A stretch of DNA of 64,000 nt from assembly GCF_003007785.1 (NCBI RefSeq), contig NZ_PXOH01000001.1:1-64000 (forward strand), in the 5' to 3' direction. Positions 34,726 through 43,984 of the stretch are shown one piece after another (position 1 is the first letter of the stretch; the number at the start of each line of letters is the position of its first letter). This stretch comes from Aphanothece hegewaldii CCALA 016 (lineage in GTDB: Bacteria; Cyanobacteriota; Cyanobacteriia; Cyanobacteriales; Microcystaceae). The notes under the pieces were generated by a model. That model was not told the origin of the DNA, ran no database searches, and worked only from the letters and a program-made list of their open reading frames with translations. The translations under genes were made by a program, and so were the position numbers.

Positions 34726-35526
34726 ATGTTTTGGTACGATGGTCAGTTAATCGAAAAAGATGAACTTACTTTAAGTATTCATCATCCCAGTTTACTCTAT
34801 GGTGCAATGGTATTTACAACCATGCGAGTTTATGAACAATCCTTAGAACATCCTTTAACGCATTGGCAGGAACATGGCGATCGCATAAATTCTAGTTTAC
34901 AAGCTTTTGGCTGGCCGTCGCCCAATTGGTCACAAATTCGTCAAGAAGTTGAAACATTATTACCCAGTTATCCAGTAATTCGGATCGCTATTTTTCCAGA
35001 TGGGACAGAATGGATTATAGGACGTACTTTACCCAATGATTTATCTACACGACAGCAAAAAGGGATTATCGGATGGGTAGCACAAGATCCATTATTTGAG
35101 CGCTCATTAAGTCATCATAAAACAGCTAATTATTTAGGTGCGTGGTTAGCTTCCAATCGAGCGCAACATTTCGGCGCAAAAGAGGCGATATTGGTAGATA
35201 CTGAGGGATTATGGCTCGAAACCAGTACGGGTAATCTATGGGGTTGGACTAAAGGATGTTGGTATACACCCGATCTCAAAAAGGGACTTTTACCTGGTAT
35301 TGCTCGCTCTAAATTGCTCAACTGGTTAAAATTACAAAATATTCCCGTACAACAAAATCAGTGGACATCTCAATTTATCAAAGAATTGGATGTCGTTGCT
35401 TATAGTAATAGTGTCATGGAAATCATTCCCTTTATGCAAATTTGGGATCAAGGCGTTAAATGGGTTTATTCACCCACTCATTCCGTTTTAGAACAATTAC
35501 GGAGTTATTTTCAACAAAAAAGTTAA
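34726..35526 (+). CDS. pabC: Aminotransferase class IV, probable aminodeoxychorismate lyase
   Basis: 266 residues of the class IV PLP fold. FWYDGQL at the start, the PLP lysine in HHKTANYLGAWLASNRA and the cofactor segment WLETSTGNLWGW are visible. Cyanobacterial proteins of this type are thought to convert aminodeoxychorismate to p-aminobenzoate for folate synthesis. A branched-chain or D-amino acid aminotransferase is possible but less likely given the size and sequence. It is transcribed divergently from the histidine kinase. Confidence 0.7.
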   Translation: MFWYDGQLIEKDELTLSIHHPSLLYGAMVFTTMRVYEQSLEHPLTHWQEHGDRINSSLQAFGWPSPNWSQIRQEVETLLPSYPVIRIAIFPDGTEWIIGRTLPNDLSTRQQKGIIGWVAQDPLFERSLSHHKTANYLGAWLASNRAQHFGAKEAILVDTEGLWLETSTGNLWGWTKGCWYTPDLKKGLLPGIARSKLLNWLKLQNIPVQQNQWTSQFIKELDVVAYSNSVMEIIPFMQIWDQGVKWVYSPTHSVLEQLRSYFQQKS

Positions 35527-35665
35527 ATTTAGGGTTTTTAGGGTTTGATGGATGAGTAGGATTGAACAAACGTACTGTTAATTTTAAGGTGATGTAATGA
35601 TGTAGGGTATGGCGATCCAAATCCAGTAATATACAGGCTTTAGCGACCATATCGGGATAAAAAGA

Positions 35666-35684
35666 GGGTTTGGTGACCAAACCC
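35666..35684. repeat. GGGTTTGGTGACCAAACCC palindrome
   Basis: A 19-base palindrome around one central base, followed by CCTACA. It is nearly the same as the copy at 32040-32058 and lies between the convergent pabC-like gene and the alkaline phosphatase gene, where it could act as a two-way terminator. Confidence 0.65.
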
Positions 35685-35706
35685 CTACAATCTACGTTTA
35701 AACCGC

Positions 35707-37608
35707 TTATCGATTCAATTTACGCTGACGTTGAATGAAAGATGTAATACCTAAAACAGTTCCCAAACTAATGAGACTAACTGCTGAAGAAGGTTCAGGA
35801 ACAGCAGTAAAAGCCGCTTTCTGTGTTTTGTAGATATGAGTTTGATCGACTAAACCAGGAATACCAGGAACATTCTGACCGTAAGCTTGATAGCCTTGTC
35901 CAACCGAGTTTAGTAGCACTTCTGAGCCTTCCCCTTGGAAATACACGGGTACAGGACGATTGGAGTGACTACCCCAACCATATTTTACAGTTGAATCAGA
36001 ACCCCAATAATGACCCGCTAGTGCAGGATCTTGGGCATTGGTTAAAGCTTCGGCACCATATGTTCGCAACAGTTCGGGAAAATCAGAATTAAGGGTTAGA
36101 TAATGATCATGATCGGCCGTAACAATTAATTGATTTTCTTCCCATCCTCCATTATTTTCGATCCAAGTAATAACAGATTGAACCGTGTTATCAAAATCAA
36201 ACATTGTACCTAATAAATTATCTAGGTTATTGTCGTGGGCTGACCAGTCAATATCACCGCCTTCTACCATTAGCCAAAAACCATCTTGATCTTTCTCTAA
36301 AACCGTTAAAGCAGCTTCCGTTAATTCTTTCAAGGTCGGATTTTCATTAACTTCTCTAGCGATAAACTGCGCGTCCGTTTCTCCAGGTAATAAAGGTCGA
36401 GTCAGATCTGGATTAAGTCCACCTGTACTAAACCGAGAAAACATACTCAAACCCGTTGTACTGTAGTCACCATCAGCAGAACTAACCGGTAAGTTTCCTT
36501 CTTGTCCTCTTGCACCATATAATCCTAATAAACGTTCGCCGTTATTGGGATCGAGCATCGCTGCTGCTGCTAAAAGTTCGGATGCTGCATCGGTTCCCCG
36601 TTCTAAAAAGGTGTAGCCATAAAGATTATTATTAGGATTGTTACTCAGTTCGTCATAAGTAGACTCTTTGATATAAGTGTAGTCTGTGCCTTCAACTCCA
36701 CCGGGTAAAGGCATTGTACTCGCACCCGATAGAGGATGTCCACCCCCTAACATAACGGTTGGCTGATACTTGCGTAGCTCTTGTTGTAGAATATTGTCGA
36801 GCATTGGATAATCACCATCATATTTGTTGCGATTATTCACGTTTGCGGCTGCAGCCCCTGGAGTCGCGTGATCAATGGGAACGGAAGTCACTAAACCCGT
36901 CGATTTTCCTAGATCAGAAGCTTGCGCTAAAATGGTCTGAAGCGGTGTTTCAAAAATATCAACGCCGATCGCCGCGTTGTAAGTTTTAACTCCTGTGTAA
37001 AGTGTTGTCGCTGTATTGGCTGAATCTGGATAGCTAGATTTAATGTATTCTTTGTCAAAGCCAGATGGAACATTACCACCATAGTAAGCGGCATCCCAAG
37101 GAGTAGCACCCCCTCTGACGGGATCGTAACCGACTAAGTTACCCACAGCAAATGGGTTAGGGTTTGTTGCACCCCCAGATAATGTCGTACCTGGGTTAAA
37201 AGTCGGAGTGAAGGTAAAACCAGGTAAAATCGGACTTGCACCAGTGAGAGGATTAGATTTATCGAGTGCTGAGTTACTTGTATTAAAAATACCATTAGCT
37301 GGCGCGATCGTTGTACCGTAAGTCGTCGCTAGAGCATAGTTATTGAGGGTTTGAAAACTTAATCCCGAACCTTGGCCAGATGTATAATAATCTGAAAGAG
37401 TATTGCCTGTCGCCCCTTGCTGAATTTGACGGGCGATCGCTGCTGTACGCGACATTTCCCACCCCATCCCATCACCGATCATCACGATGACATTTTTAGT
37501 TGTTGTGATCGAACCTGCTTGCACAATTTCAGGTGTATTGAGCGCACTAACTATACCGATTGTTAACAGAACAATCGTTAAATTATTGTTAATTTTACAA
37601 GTATTCAT
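35707..37608 (-). CDS. phoA: PhoA-type alkaline phosphatase with PEP-CTERM sorting signal
   Basis: 633 residues. A signal peptide (about 1-31, ending VQAG) precedes a PhoA domain: NVIVMIGDGMGWEMSRTAA (first metal Asp), PDSANTATTLYTGVKTYNAAIGVD with the Ser nucleophile, DHATPGAAAANVNNRNKYD, MVEGGDIDWSAHDN and VTADHDHYLTLN. The C-terminus VPEPSSAVSLISLGTVLGI then RQRKLNR is a PEP-CTERM tail (motif, span, basic end), which routes the protein to the cell surface with processing. It releases phosphate from organic esters outside the cell. A candidate Pho box lies 48-77 bases upstream. Confidence 0.9.
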   Translation of the reverse strand: MNTCKINNNLTIVLLTIGIVSALNTPEIVQAGSITTTKNVIVMIGDGMGWEMSRTAAIARQIQQGATGNTLSDYYTSGQGSGLSFQTLNNYALATTYGTTIAPANGIFNTSNSALDKSNPLTGASPILPGFTFTPTFNPGTTLSGGATNPNPFAVGNLVGYDPVRGGATPWDAAYYGGNVPSGFDKEYIKSSYPDSANTATTLYTGVKTYNAAIGVDIFETPLQTILAQASDLGKSTGLVTSVPIDHATPGAAAANVNNRNKYDGDYPMLDNILQQELRKYQPTVMLGGGHPLSGASTMPLPGGVEGTDYTYIKESTYDELSNNPNNNLYGYTFLERGTDAASELLAAAAMLDPNNGERLLGLYGARGQEGNLPVSSADGDYSTTGLSMFSRFSTGGLNPDLTRPLLPGETDAQFIAREVNENPTLKELTEAALTVLEKDQDGFWLMVEGGDIDWSAHDNNLDNLLGTMFDFDNTVQSVITWIENNGGWEENQLIVTADHDHYLTLNSDFPELLRTYGAEALTNAQDPALAGHYWGSDSTVKYGWGSHSNRPVPVYFQGEGSEVLLNSVGQGYQAYGQNVPGIPGLVDQTHIYKTQKAAFTAVPEPSSAVSLISLGTVLGITSFIQRQRKLNR

Positions 37609-37655
37609 CGAGACTTTTTGGGTTAATTAATGGCCATGAACACCTTATCAATACC

Positions 37656-37685
37656 GGTTTAAGAACAAACTATAAACTTTTTAAG
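37656..37685 (-). promoter_or_regulatory. Candidate Pho box of the alkaline phosphatase gene
   Basis: Read on the minus strand the site is CTTAAAAA-GTT-TATAGTTT-GTT-CTTAAACC: three 8-base units with 3-base spacers. The outer two resemble the cyanobacterial Pho-box unit CTTAACCT; the middle one is degenerate. Its place upstream of an alkaline phosphatase supports a SphR/PhoB site. The rest of the 386-base gap 37609-37994 shows no gene. Confidence 0.4.
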
Positions 37686-37994
37686 GAAACTGAAAGCTTT
37701 TGATAATGATTATTATTCCTTTTTTAATTAGTTATAAAATAATCATGATTTTAGATTAAATATTTGTGTCATATTTTCGTTTTTTGGTAAATATGTGCTT
37801 TAGTCGGCTACTGTAGTAAAAATATTTCGGAAGGTGTAGTTATAAAATTTGGCTATTTGATAAAATTCTAGTTTTACGAGCAAAATAATAAAAACATTGA
37901 TCAGCGATAACTTACAATACTCTTAAATTTAACGAGGCAAAGATATACTTAAGATAATAAAATTACTGTTTTTTAGCACTCAATCAATGATTAA

Positions 37995-40199
37995 ATGATG
38001 CTTCCATTATCAATCCTCTATTTCATTACAGGATTTACCGCTCTACTGTATCAAGTAGTCTGGCAAAGAATGTTAGGATTATTTTCGGGATCTGATGTTC
38101 GTTCAGTAACAATTGTCATCGCGTCATATCTTTTAGGATTAGGAATAGGTAGTTTAATCGGTGGTTTTATGAGCGATCGCTTAAATCACCGTCAAGCAAT
38201 TCAACTTTATGGTTTTTGTAATTTAGGTATTGGTATTTTTGCGATTTTTAGTCGTTTTTTATTTTATGATTTACTATTTCTGCAATTTCAATCTTTAGCT
38301 CAATCTACAGCCATCATTCTATTAGTTGTTTTCATTAGTTTACTTTTTCCCACTATCCTAATGGGTTTTTCGCTTCCTTTAATTTCTAAAGCAATTAGTC
38401 GTCAAGCGCATCAAGCAGCACCTAGAATTAGTTTATTTTATGGTATTAATACCCTTGGTTCGGGTTTGGGTGCGTTACTTTCGGGATGGTATATCATCGG
38501 AACAATTGGCTATGAGAAAACGATTTATTTTGGGGCTATTTTAAGTATTTTAGTCGGTTTTTTAGCTTTAATCTTCGCTTTTAAGTTTGAGTCTCATCAA
38601 AGCTTACAAAATTTAAAATTTCCATTAAACTCATTGAGATCTTCTTTAGTCATACAATGGTGTGTATTCGTTTTTTTATCGGGTTTTGCGGCTATTTCTT
38701 TAGAAATTATCTGGTTTAGATTATTAGATACCATCTTACAATCAATTTCTTATACTTATGCTCATTTACTAGCATTTATTTTAATCGGGAATGCGATCGG
38801 AAGTATCATCGGATCATCTTGTATTCGTTTGATACGTCATCCGCGATCGTTCTTTTTTATCCTCATGGGAAGTGTGATCATTTACTCGGTGATGAGCATT
38901 TGGTTAGTAAGTATATACTGGCAATCTCATCCAACTGATTTACAAGTCGATATCGGATATATTGATCCGCAAAAAATTGATACTACTTTATTTTTCAAAT
39001 ATCTTGTTTTACCTTTTATTATCTTAGTTCCACCGAGTTTCTTTTTGGGTTTTTATTTTCCATTAGTACAAAAAGCAGTTCAAACCGACGATCAACAAAT
39101 TGGACAACGCGTCGGACTAATTCAAGTTGCTAATATTCTTGGTAATACAACCGGAAGTCTTGTCACAGGTTTATGGTTTTTAGATATTTTAGGAACTGCG
39201 GGATCTCTAAGATTTCTTCTTGTTCTGGGTTTGGTTTTCTTATTACTGAGTTCCTTTAAATTACGATCGCTTAAGTATTTTGGTCTAGTTATTCTGATTC
39301 TAATTACCGTTTTTTTCCCAAATAATACCCATTTATGGTCAGCATTACACGGTATTCCACGAGAGCAATATTTTATTGCAAGAGAAGACGCGACGGGTGT
39401 AGCGGGTGTCACTGAAGCGAATGGAAAGGGTACTTTACTCGCAAGTGGTCAAGCACAAGCAGGGTTTCCTTATATGATAGTGCATGGGCTACTCGGCAGT
39501 ATACCCGCTTTAATTCATCCTCATCCATCTCGGATTATGATTATTGGGTTGGGATCAGGGGGAACCGCACATACAGCAGGAGTCAACCCCTTGACACGAC
39601 AAATTCAAGTGATCGAGTTACTCGGTGCTGAGTTGAAAGTCTTAGATGAATATGCTAAAACCCCTATAGGTCGTCCTTTGCATTTTTTATTTAACGATTA
39701 TCGATATGAATTTATTGTTGGTGATGGACGGCAAGAATTAGCTAAGACGGATCAGCAATTTGATATTATTGAAGCAGATGCGATCTATCCTTGGCGATCG
39801 CGTGCTGGAATGCTTTACTCATCAGAGTTTTTCAATGAAGTTCTTTCACATCTTGCACCTGGTGGGATATTCGTTGAATGGAATGTGGGATGGGGGACAA
39901 CACAAACATTTCAAAGCGTGTTTCCTTATGTTATTCAGTTAACGATGAATGAAAACTTGTCGGTTTTAATCGGTAGCGTTCATGAAGTATATTTTAATCG
40001 AGAAGCGTTATTAACTAAGTTAGCTGATCCAGATGTAATAGAGTTTTTAAATAATGCGGGTGTTGAAGTGGAACAAATTCGCCATAATGTGAAAACTGCT
40101 AAAGTTGAATATTATTCTCAGAGTAAGAATGGAAAACCATCACCGATTAATACTGATTTATTTCCCCGTTCAGAATATTATCTCAATCAACCTTTTTGA
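37995..40199 (+). CDS. Membrane-fused spermidine synthase-like protein
   Basis: 734 residues. The first 450 or so hold about 12 hydrophobic spans of the MFS-like kind found fused to spermidine synthases (LYFITGFTALLYQVVWQRML at the start; LGLGIGSLIGGFMSDR). The last 270 form a Rossmann methyltransferase/spermidine synthase fold: MIIGLGSGGTAHTAG, IQVIELLGAEL and VGDGRQELAKTDQQFDIIEAD. The usual catalytic Asp/DPxxP region reads EADAIYPW. Substrates are unknown; a polyamine or related aminopropyl transfer at the membrane is possible. Starts at ATG 37995; its stop overlaps the convergent gene by 13 bases. Confidence 0.82.
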   Translation: MMLPLSILYFITGFTALLYQVVWQRMLGLFSGSDVRSVTIVIASYLLGLGIGSLIGGFMSDRLNHRQAIQLYGFCNLGIGIFAIFSRFLFYDLLFLQFQSLAQSTAIILLVVFISLLFPTILMGFSLPLISKAISRQAHQAAPRISLFYGINTLGSGLGALLSGWYIIGTIGYEKTIYFGAILSILVGFLALIFAFKFESHQSLQNLKFPLNSLRSSLVIQWCVFVFLSGFAAISLEIIWFRLLDTILQSISYTYAHLLAFILIGNAIGSIIGSSCIRLIRHPRSFFFILMGSVIIYSVMSIWLVSIYWQSHPTDLQVDIGYIDPQKIDTTLFFKYLVLPFIILVPPSFFLGFYFPLVQKAVQTDDQQIGQRVGLIQVANILGNTTGSLVTGLWFLDILGTAGSLRFLLVLGLVFLLLSSFKLRSLKYFGLVILILITVFFPNNTHLWSALHGIPREQYFIAREDATGVAGVTEANGKGTLLASGQAQAGFPYMIVHGLLGSIPALIHPHPSRIMIIGLGSGGTAHTAGVNPLTRQIQVIELLGAELKVLDEYAKTPIGRPLHFLFNDYRYEFIVGDGRQELAKTDQQFDIIEADAIYPWRSRAGMLYSSEFFNEVLSHLAPGGIFVEWNVGWGTTQTFQSVFPYVIQLTMNENLSVLIGSVHEVYFNREALLTKLADPDVIEFLNNAGVEVEQIRHNVKTAKVEYYSQSKNGKPSPINTDLFPRSEYYLNQPF

Positions 40200-40702
40200 G
40201 TGGAGTTAGATAAGGGAGTTTTTGTATCGATATATTCTCGCCAACGTTTTATTTTATCATCAACAAAATCAATGACGATCGCATCATCGGCGGGACTTTT
40301 TTGACCTGTAACTTTTGCTGTATCTTCCCAATACCATTCTACAACGGCCTGATTTCCTTCAATAATAATACGGTGAATTTCAATCTTGACACTTGATGTA
40401 TTATTAGCAAAATCCGCAGCCGCTTGTTTAATTGCTTGTTGTCCTTTCCATCGATTCCCTGGTACAATAAATTCGCCATCTGAGGTAAATAATGCGGCAA
40501 AACTTTCAGCATTTCCATTAATCCAAGAGTCTTTTGCTTGTTCGATGAGCGAACGGATTAATACTGGAGATATTATATTACTCATAATAACTGGATCGGG
40601 TGTTGTTATCGCTTTTTCTATATTAATAACAATAACAGAAATCCCACCAAGGATAAGGATCATAATTTTATTATATTTAACTTTTTTATTCTTTTTCCAC
40701 AT
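40187..40702 (-). CDS. NTF2/SnoaL-like protein with N-terminal membrane anchor
   Basis: 171 residues. One hydrophobic segment (about 14-31) acts as signal or anchor, followed by an NTF2-like domain of the DUF4440 or SnoaL kind: LIEQAKDSWINGNAESFAAL, DGEFIVPGNRWKGQQAIKQA, AVVEWYWED and DAIVIDFVDDKIKRWREY. Such domains bind small ligands or form enzymes; no function can be assigned. It overlaps the end of the convergent spermidine-synthase-like gene by 13 bases. Confidence 0.75.
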   Translation of the reverse strand: MWKKNKKVKYNKIMILILGGISVIVINIEKAITTPDPVIMSNIISPVLIRSLIEQAKDSWINGNAESFAALFTSDGEFIVPGNRWKGQQAIKQAAADFANNTSSVKIEIHRIIIEGNQAVVEWYWEDTAKVTGQKSPADDAIVIDFVDDKIKRWREYIDTKTPLSNSTQKG

Positions 40703-40869
40703 GACACTTAAAATAACGAGGTAAAAAATGACTTGATTGCTCTAAAATTTTACACTTTTTTTTAAACATTACATAATCATAATATGATATTAAACCAATA
40801 TTATTATAATTCTGACGTTTAATACAGTGCTTAGGTACTTAGAAGAGAGATAATTAAATTCAAGCGTTT

Positions 40870-42153
40870 TTAGAGCCAAACAATCAAAAAATAAATAATC
40901 AAAGACAATACACAAGTGACGAATAAAACGTTTAGTTTTGAAGAAATATTAGAAATTTGAGTATAACCATTTTTCAAACTATAACCGAGATAAAATAAAA
41001 GAATGAAAGTCAAAGATAATAAAATGGCTTCGGGTAAATTATTATTACTTAAATTCACATAAAATATGAGAGAAATTAATAAACTAGCAAAACCTCCTAA
41101 AAAAATATCACCGACTAAATAGCCATAACTTTTCGTTAAACGTCTACCTAAACCAGAAGATAGAGAAATTGAGATAAAAGGCAATAATCCAAGGATAATT
41201 TCATAAAATAAAAGCAATTTATGACTTATAGTCCACAGCCATACAGCGATTAAACCGTAAATTATTCCAATTAGTAAAGCTTGGATTTTGTCCAAACTCA
41301 TAAAAGCTAGCAATAAACCTTCTTGAGGATGTTTTAAAATTAACCATGATGCTAAAATAAATTTTAAAAATAGACCAAAAGTGTTATCTATAATATTTGT
41401 CAGCCATTGTAGTTTGCTGTTTTGCTTTTTTTGGGTTAAATCATAAATTTTTTGTTTTATTACAGAAATATTTTGAGCTTCTCTATTTTTTCTATAAAGA
41501 CTAATCGCCATTTTAAAATTATTAATTGCTTGAGAGTAATTGGCTAATTCTTCATACGCATAACCTCGCTTTTGATAAAATTGTGGCATTTTATTATCGA
41601 TTTTAATAGCTTTATTATAAGCATCAATAGCAGATTGAGTATAACCTAATCTTTGACGAGATAAGCCTAAAAAATAATAAGCTTGTGAAGAATTGGGGTT
41701 AAGTCTCAAAACAGTTTGGCAATCTTCTAAAACAGAATTATCTTTAAATAATTGATAATACGCTTCTGCTCTTTTAAGATATACTTCCCAAAAATTAGGA
41801 TTATTTTGAATCACTTTATTATAATCTTCTATAGCACTTTCATATTCTTTATTTTGGGTTTTGCGGATACCACGATGATAAAAGTCTTGTTGATTAAAAT
41901 GATTGGTTTCTTCTAAATCATTTTGCACAAATTGAAGATTAATTTCTTGATCGTATTTTTGGCGTTGCTGAGGATCGTTTAAAACTTCATAGGCTTGATA
42001 TAATTTTTTAAATTGTTCAGTTGCCGTCGGTTGATTAGGATGTAAATCAGGATGATATTGACGGGCTAAACGACGAAATGCTATTTTAATCTCTTGTAAT
42101 GTGGCATTTTGAGAAACTTGCAGAATTTCATAATAATTTTGAGAATTAGCCAT
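40870..42153 (-). CDS. DnaJ-domain protein with TPR repeats and C-terminal membrane spans
   Basis: 427 residues. The J domain (about 5-68) has the HPD motif in RQYHPDLHPNQP, so it can stimulate a DnaK ATPase. TPR-like repeats follow (about 90-225: YHRGIRKTQNKEYESAIEDYN, AYYFLGLSRQRLGYTQSAIDAYNKAI, YQKRGYAYEELANYSQAINNFK). The C-terminal 160 residues hold four to six hydrophobic spans. Probably a membrane-tethered co-chaperone. It starts divergently from the gene at 42217. Confidence 0.85.
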   Translation of the reverse strand: MANSQNYYEILQVSQNATLQEIKIAFRRLARQYHPDLHPNQPTATEQFKKLYQAYEVLNDPQQRQKYDQEINLQFVQNDLEETNHFNQQDFYHRGIRKTQNKEYESAIEDYNKVIQNNPNFWEVYLKRAEAYYQLFKDNSVLEDCQTVLRLNPNSSQAYYFLGLSRQRLGYTQSAIDAYNKAIKIDNKMPQFYQKRGYAYEELANYSQAINNFKMAISLYRKNREAQNISVIKQKIYDLTQKKQNSKLQWLTNIIDNTFGLFLKFILASWLILKHPQEGLLLAFMSLDKIQALLIGIIYGLIAVWLWTISHKLLLFYEIILGLLPFISISLSSGLGRRLTKSYGYLVGDIFLGGFASLLISLIFYVNLSNNNLPEAILLSLTFILLFYLGYSLKNGYTQISNISSKLNVLFVTCVLSLIIYFLIVWL

Positions 42154-42216
42154 CGATTTCAGTTATGCTCATTAAAAGATTCAGCAATTTAGGTTAAATG
42201 ATTTAATCATTTCGCT

Positions 42217-42612
42217 ATGAAACCAAAATTTAAAACGCTTCTGGCGTGGGAACAAGCCCAAGTATTAATGCAACCCGCTTTTATTAGAGTAATCGATAAT
42301 ATTCGTAAAGAATTAGAAAATACAACTTGGCAAGGAACTTATCAAGAAATTCAATACCCTTATCCTGGATATAAATTATTTTTAACTAAAAATAATCAAT
42401 CAGTCATCGTGGATATTTGGGATCTATGTTATCAAGTTTGTTTTCTGAATTACAATTGTACTGAAAGTCCAGAAGAAAATTTAGATCTTAGCCAAGACGT
42501 TGAAATTGATACATTTTTACTAGATGAAACGGAAAATGTAGACTGGCAAGGTTTAGAAACTAAAGCACAACACGTTGTTAAAAAGGTTTTTGCAAGTTTA
42601 CCAGCAATTTAA
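42217..42612 (+). CDS. Uncharacterised protein, likely cyanobacterial
   Basis: 131 residues starting MKPKFKTLLAWEQAQVLMQP, with a basic N-terminal half and an acidic C-terminal half, no membrane span and no recognised motif. The frame is clean and divergent from the DnaJ-TPR gene, and it fills its intergenic space, so it is probably real. Confidence 0.65.
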   Translation: MKPKFKTLLAWEQAQVLMQPAFIRVIDNIRKELENTTWQGTYQEIQYPYPGYKLFLTKNNQSVIVDIWDLCYQVCFLNYNCTESPEENLDLSQDVEIDTFLLDETENVDWQGLETKAQHVVKKVFASLPAI

Positions 42613-42646
42613 TCGCCAAACCCTCTATTTTGTTTGGGCATAAATT

Positions 42647-42665
42647 GGGCTTGAAAACCAAGCCC
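42647..42665. terminator. GGGCTTG/CAAGCCC hairpin between convergent genes
   Basis: GGGCTTG (42647-42653) and CAAGCCC (42659-42665) with a 5-base loop, preceded by CCAAACCCTCTA and followed by CCTAT. It resembles the other palindromic repeats of this window and lies between the stops at 42612 and 42678. Confidence 0.55.
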
Positions 42666-42677
42666 CTATCTAAAACT

Positions 42678-43913
42678 CTATTCTCTAAATTTTTCAGTAA
42701 TTCGACGCATCGCTTCTTCGACATTTTCTCGACTATTAAACGCCGAGATGCGGAAGTAGCCCTCACCTGCTGCGCCAAACCCAGATCCTGGGGTTCCCAC
42801 AACATTAACGGTCTGTAATAATTTATCAAAGAAATCCCAACTGGTTAACCCGTGTGGTGTTTTGACCCAGACATAGGGTGCATTTGTACCACCATACACG
42901 GTTAAGCCCGCTTCGGTGAGTTTGTCTCGAATAATTTTGGCATTATCCATATAAAAGCGGATCAAGTCTTTAACTTGGGCTTTTCCTGCATCACTATAAA
43001 TGGCTTCGGCGGCACGTTGTACGATATAGGATACCCCGTTAAATTTCGTAGACTGACGGCGGTTCCATAGTTTCCAAAGTTCGACATCAGAACCGTTTCT
43101 CGCTTTCCCTGTTAGGGTTTTGGGAACAACGGTAAACGCGCAGCGAGTACCCGTAAACCCTGCGGTTTTAGAAAAAGAACGAAACTCGATCGCACAATCT
43201 CGCGCCCCTTCAATTTCATAGATGGAATGGGGTACGCTAGGATCACTGATAAAAGCCTCGTATGCTGCATCAAAGAGAATAATTGAGTGATTCTCTTTAG
43301 CATAATTAACCCATGCTTGTAAGTGTTCTTTTGTTGCTGTTGCGCCTGTGGGATTATTAGGAAAGCAAAGATAAATTAGATCGACTTTTTGTGTCGGTAG
43401 TTGGGCTGTAAAATCATTTTCGGCTGTAATGGGAAGATAAACAAACCCTTCGTATTCCCCTTGGTTGTTGACTTCTCCGCTATGCCCCGCCATAACATTC
43501 GTATCTACATAAACAGGATAGACGGGATCGGTTACAGCAATAATGTTATCGTCGCCAAAAATATCAAGGATGTTTCCTGTATCACATTTTGAGCCATCTG
43601 AAATAAATATTTCATCAGCATCAACCGTACATCCGTATCGGTGAAAGTCGTTTTCGGCGATTTTTTCTCGTAACCAAGTATAACCTTGTTCGGGCCCATA
43701 ACCTTTAAAGGTATTGCGCGATCCCATGTCTTCTACTGCTTGGATCATCGCCATCCGACAAGCTTCTGGTAAGGGTTCGGTGACATCTCCTATCCCCAGA
43801 CGAATGATTTTAGCGTCTGGGTTTGCTTGGGCGAATGTATTCACCCGTCGTGCTATTTCTGGAAATAAGTAGCCCGCTTTTAGTTTGAGGTAGTTATCAT
43901 TAATTGTTGTCAT
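42678..43913 (-). CDS. dapL: LL-diaminopimelate aminotransferase
   Basis: 411 residues of the class I PLP aminotransferases. It converts tetrahydrodipicolinate directly to LL-diaminopimelate, the route to lysine and peptidoglycan used by cyanobacteria and plants. The start [40 protein letters not shown] and the PLP lysine in [13 protein letters not shown] are diagnostic, and the length is exact for DapL. Stands alone on its strand. Confidence 0.95.
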   Translation of the reverse strand: MTTINDNYLKLKAGYLFPEIARRVNTFAQANPDAKIIRLGIGDVTEPLPEACRMAMIQAVEDMGSRNTFKGYGPEQGYTWLREKIAENDFHRYGCTVDADEIFISDGSKCDTGNILDIFGDDNIIAVTDPVYPVYVDTNVMAGHSGEVNNQGEYEGFVYLPITAENDFTAQLPTQKVDLIYLCFPNNPTGATATKEHLQAWVNYAKENHSIILFDAAYEAFISDPSVPHSIYEIEGARDCAIEFRSFSKTAGFTGTRCAFTVVPKTLTGKARNGSDVELWKLWNRRQSTKFNGVSYIVQRAAEAIYSDAGKAQVKDLIRFYMDNAKIIRDKLTEAGLTVYGGTNAPYVWVKTPHGLTSWDFFDKLLQTVNVVGTPGSGFGAAGEGYFRISAFNSRENVEEAMRRITEKFRE

Positions 43914-43984
43914 TTTTTCTCTTTACACGCGCCTTTGATCAGCTTACTTTATTTGAGTGCTAGTTGTCTTGGCTATCAACCAAA

